Source of the DNA: Pseudomonadota bacterium
Lineage (GTDB): Bacteria; Pseudomonadota; Alphaproteobacteria; Rhizobiales; Beijerinckiaceae
Direction of reading: 5' to 3'
Assembly (NCBI GenBank): GCA_023450615.1
Contig: JAEXGT010000017.1
Coordinates: 1 to 16,260 of the forward strand
Length of the DNA stretch: 16,260 nt
Shown here: one piece after another, positions 14,831 through 16,260 of the stretch
How the letters are laid out: every line of letters begins with the position of its first letter
How positions within the stretch are numbered: position 1 is the first letter of the stretch
Translations under genes and position numbers: made by a program
The notes under the pieces: generated by a model
Databases searched by the model: none
The model's input: the letters and a program-made list of their open reading frames with translations, nothing else
What the model was told of the DNA's origin: nothing

Positions 14831-15652
14831 TCAGGCCGGCAGCTGCCCTTCCGCAGGCAAGTGGCTCGCTGCCCAAATTGCGGCCTGCGTCCGGTTCTTC
14901 GCATGGATCTTGCGCAGGATCGCCTTAACGTGAACCTTGACCGTCGCCTCGGTGATGTCGAACTTGCGCGCGATCAGCTTATTCGAGTCGCCATCCATGA
15001 GGCAGCGCAAGATGACCGTCTCCCGAACGGACAGCCCCTTGCTTTGGAAGTGCTGCCCATCGGGGGCCTTTTCGCTGCTCTGAGGTTCAGCCGGCTCGCT
15101 GGGCTGAAGGACGTGCTCCTGCAACAGCTCGAGAACGGCCGAAGGGAACATGACCTCACCGAGCACGACCAGATCAAGCGTCTTGACCAGAACCTCGCAT
15201 GAAACCGACTTCACGAGATAAGCATCCGCACCGGCCTGGAAGGCGGAGATGATCTGCTTCAGGTCGTAATGATCCACCAGCAAGAGCACCCGGGCTGATG
15301 CATATTGCCCTTTGATCCGCCGGACCTCGGCGCAGGCCTCTTCATGGTTTCGCACTCCGTCCATGATCAAGAGGAACGGCGCTGCTTCAGCCGGCTCCCA
15401 ACTTGCGAGGATCTCTTCGAAGCTCGATGACAAGGCGACAGGATTGTAGGGCGTCTCTGCCAGAATCCGACGCAGCCCCTCCCGCAAAAGCGTATTGGGC
15501 TCTACAAGGACGGTTGGAGTGGCCTGAGAGTTCAGGTACTGAACCTGAGGTTCCGATACCCGCGCAAGTTCCAGATAGCGTGCTTGCCCAATCTCCCTCG
15601 TGAGCGGCACGCTTTGAATGGACGAGCCATCAAGATCATAGGTTTTCCGCAT
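14831..15652 (-). CDS. NarL/LuxR-type response regulator with partly degenerate receiver
   Basis: A 273-residue DNA-binding regulator. After a polar N-terminal extension of about 45 residues comes a receiver-like domain at about 46-175: TVLVEPNTLLREGLRRIL, then LLIMDGV with Asp98 at the phosphorylation position, and YLVKSV with conserved Lys148. The usual acidic pair at the end of strand 1 is Glu51-Pro52, and the Thr/Ser switch position is Val126. The C-terminal LuxR-type helix-turn-helix at about 204-262 is intact: GLSVRETVILRCLMDGDSNKLIARKF, with ITEATVKVHVKAILRKI as the recognition part. The start at 15652 has GAAAGG seven bases upstream. No histidine kinase lies nearby, so it is an orphan here. 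Targets are unknown; a NarL/NodW/FixJ-like role can only be guessed. Confidence 0.88.
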   Translation of the reverse strand: MRKTYDLDGSSIQSVPLTREIGQARYLELARVSEPQVQYLNSQATPTVLVEPNTLLREGLRRILAETPYNPVALSSSFEEILASWEPAEAAPFLLIMDGVRNHEEACAEVRRIKGQYASARVLLLVDHYDLKQIISAFQAGADAYLVKSVSCEVLVKTLDLVVLGEVMFPSAVLELLQEHVLQPSEPAEPQSSEKAPDGQHFQSKGLSVRETVILRCLMDGDSNKLIARKFDITEATVKVHVKAILRKIHAKNRTQAAIWAASHLPAEGQLPA

Positions 15653-16034
15653 AGGAGAGCCTTTCGGCTATAAGTCGGAGTACGAGAGGGAATCTGGCAC
15701 TTTCCTTTAGGGAAATTAGCTTATTCGCTGTTCGCCCACAATGGCTTCCTATTCACTTCTGTTAAAAGTTTGTTAAAAAAACATCATTCCATGAAATAAA
15801 GTTGCTATTACTAATGGCAGATAGGGTCTACTTGCTTTCAAGCAAAGGAATATCCACGGACTTGTTGAATTAAGCCCGTTTCCGTTCATTTAACCTGTGC
15901 CATAGGGAACGGATCTAGGATATAGAACTCGCGCGACGTCAGGAATACAGTCTGATGCTGCGGCTTCTGGAAAAGCCTTTTCGACAGACTAGAATAACAT
16001 ATCAACCCAAACAGATCCTGACTGCCCTTTCGAT
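15653..16034. other. AT-richer intergenic region between divergent genes
   Basis: These 382 bases separate the minus-strand response regulator from the plus-strand DUF6894-like gene. The stretch at about 15700-15900 is clearly more AT-rich than the rest of the window, with A/T runs around 15763-15800. It contains a perfect inverted repeat, TTGCTTTCAAGCAA (15832-15845), that could be an operator, and a small hairpin TTTCC/GGAAA at 15701-15715. A weak plus-strand promoter-like pair is TTGAAT (15865-15870) and ATTTAA (15888-15893). I see no gene, tRNA or known RNA here. Confidence 0.6.
15713..15741 (-). promoter_or_regulatory. Candidate promoter of the response regulator
   Basis: On the minus strand, TTGTGG (15741-15736) and TAATTT (15718-15713) are separated by 17 bases and lie about 60 bases before the ATG. 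The match to the housekeeping consensus is modest, and the surrounding DNA is AT-rich, so chance matches are likely. Confidence 0.25.
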
Positions 16035-16260
16035 ATGAGATGTTACTTTAATCTGGTGAGCGACGACGAGACGATGATCGACGACGAGGGCGTCGAGGTG
16101 AAGAATTTGGATCAGGCCTGGGCCCAAGCTCTCAAGGCCATCGCCGAACTCCGAGCAGAAGCTGACGGCGAGTCTATCGAATGGGATCGTTGGCGCCTGG
16201 AAGCAACGGACTCCAGCGGCAAGGTGCTTTTCGCGCTCAAGCTCACGCATAGCCTACACT
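16035..16260 (+). CDS. DUF6894-like small protein, N-terminal part (runs off the window)
   Basis: An open frame from the ATG at 16035 continues to the window edge, giving 75 residues so far. It begins MRCYFNLVSDDETMIDDEGV, then has VKNLDQAWAQALKAIAELR and WDRWRLEATDSSGKVLFAL. This pattern is that of a small, uncharacterised protein family (DUF6894) common in Methylobacterium, Microvirga and Bradyrhizobium relatives: an N-terminal strand Y/F-F, a D-x-x-G-x-E motif, a helix, then a W-x-L-x-x-x-D strand before GKVL. Family members are usually 75-110 residues, so most of the gene is visible. Function is unknown. No strong ribosome site is seen just upstream. Confidence 0.78.
   Translation, partial: MRCYFNLVSDDETMIDDEGVEVKNLDQAWAQALKAIAELRAEADGESIEWDRWRLEATDSSGKVLFALKLTHSLH

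Noticed and set aside
15906..15930. GGAAC resembling the EcfG general stress promoter
   Set aside because: The expected CGTT at 16-17 bases downstream is absent (CTCG instead).

Overview
The window looks like chromosome from a GC-rich alphaproteobacterium, most likely in the Hyphomicrobiales (Microvirga, Methylobacterium, Bosea or Bradyrhizobium-like). This is inferred from codon usage, the arrangement of the oxidase genes, a partner protein of a PQQ-dependent dehydrogenase, a complete LIV-type ABC operon, and a DUF6894-type small protein at the right edge. No transposase, integrase, tRNA, rRNA or CRISPR array was seen.

Region A (1-6414, plus strand) is one tightly packed respiratory operon, entered part-way. 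It holds the C-terminal end of a quinoprotein-dehydrogenase-associated periplasmic binding protein, a lipoprotein-like cytochrome c, cytochrome oxidase subunit II with a fused cytochrome c domain, subunit I, subunit III, a small unknown membrane protein, a Caa3-type CtaG assembly factor and a membrane-anchored cytochrome c. Several neighbours overlap by four bases (ATGA or GTGA), which suggests translational coupling. The layout suggests that electrons from a periplasmic PQQ-dependent alcohol dehydrogenase, probably encoded just left of the window, pass through c-type haems to a dedicated oxygen reductase. Subunit I keeps every haem and copper ligand, but the positions that normally start the D and K proton channels are changed (Asp to Asn, Lys to Gln). 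This is the most interesting observation in the window.

Region B (6415-8442) has a 264-base gap with no recognisable gene, then a minus-strand NAD(P)-dependent aldehyde dehydrogenase of the succinate-semialdehyde dehydrogenase type, then a 279-base divergent intergenic region.

Region C (8443-14747, plus strand) is an ABC uptake system of the branched-chain amino acid (LIV/HAAT) family in the order binding protein, LivG, LivF, LivH, LivM. A GMC-family flavin alcohol dehydrogenase follows LivM after 43 bases. A strong hairpin between the binding protein and LivG probably reduces read-through, so that the binding protein is made in excess. The cargo cannot be read from sequence. The flanking GMC dehydrogenase and aldehyde dehydrogenase suggest it could be a compound oxidised from alcohol to aldehyde to acid.

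Region D (14748-16260) has a minus-strand NarL/LuxR-type response regulator with a partly degenerate receiver domain, convergent with the GMC gene across a hairpin. An AT-richer intergenic region of about 380 bases follows, then the start of a DUF6894-like gene that runs off the right edge.
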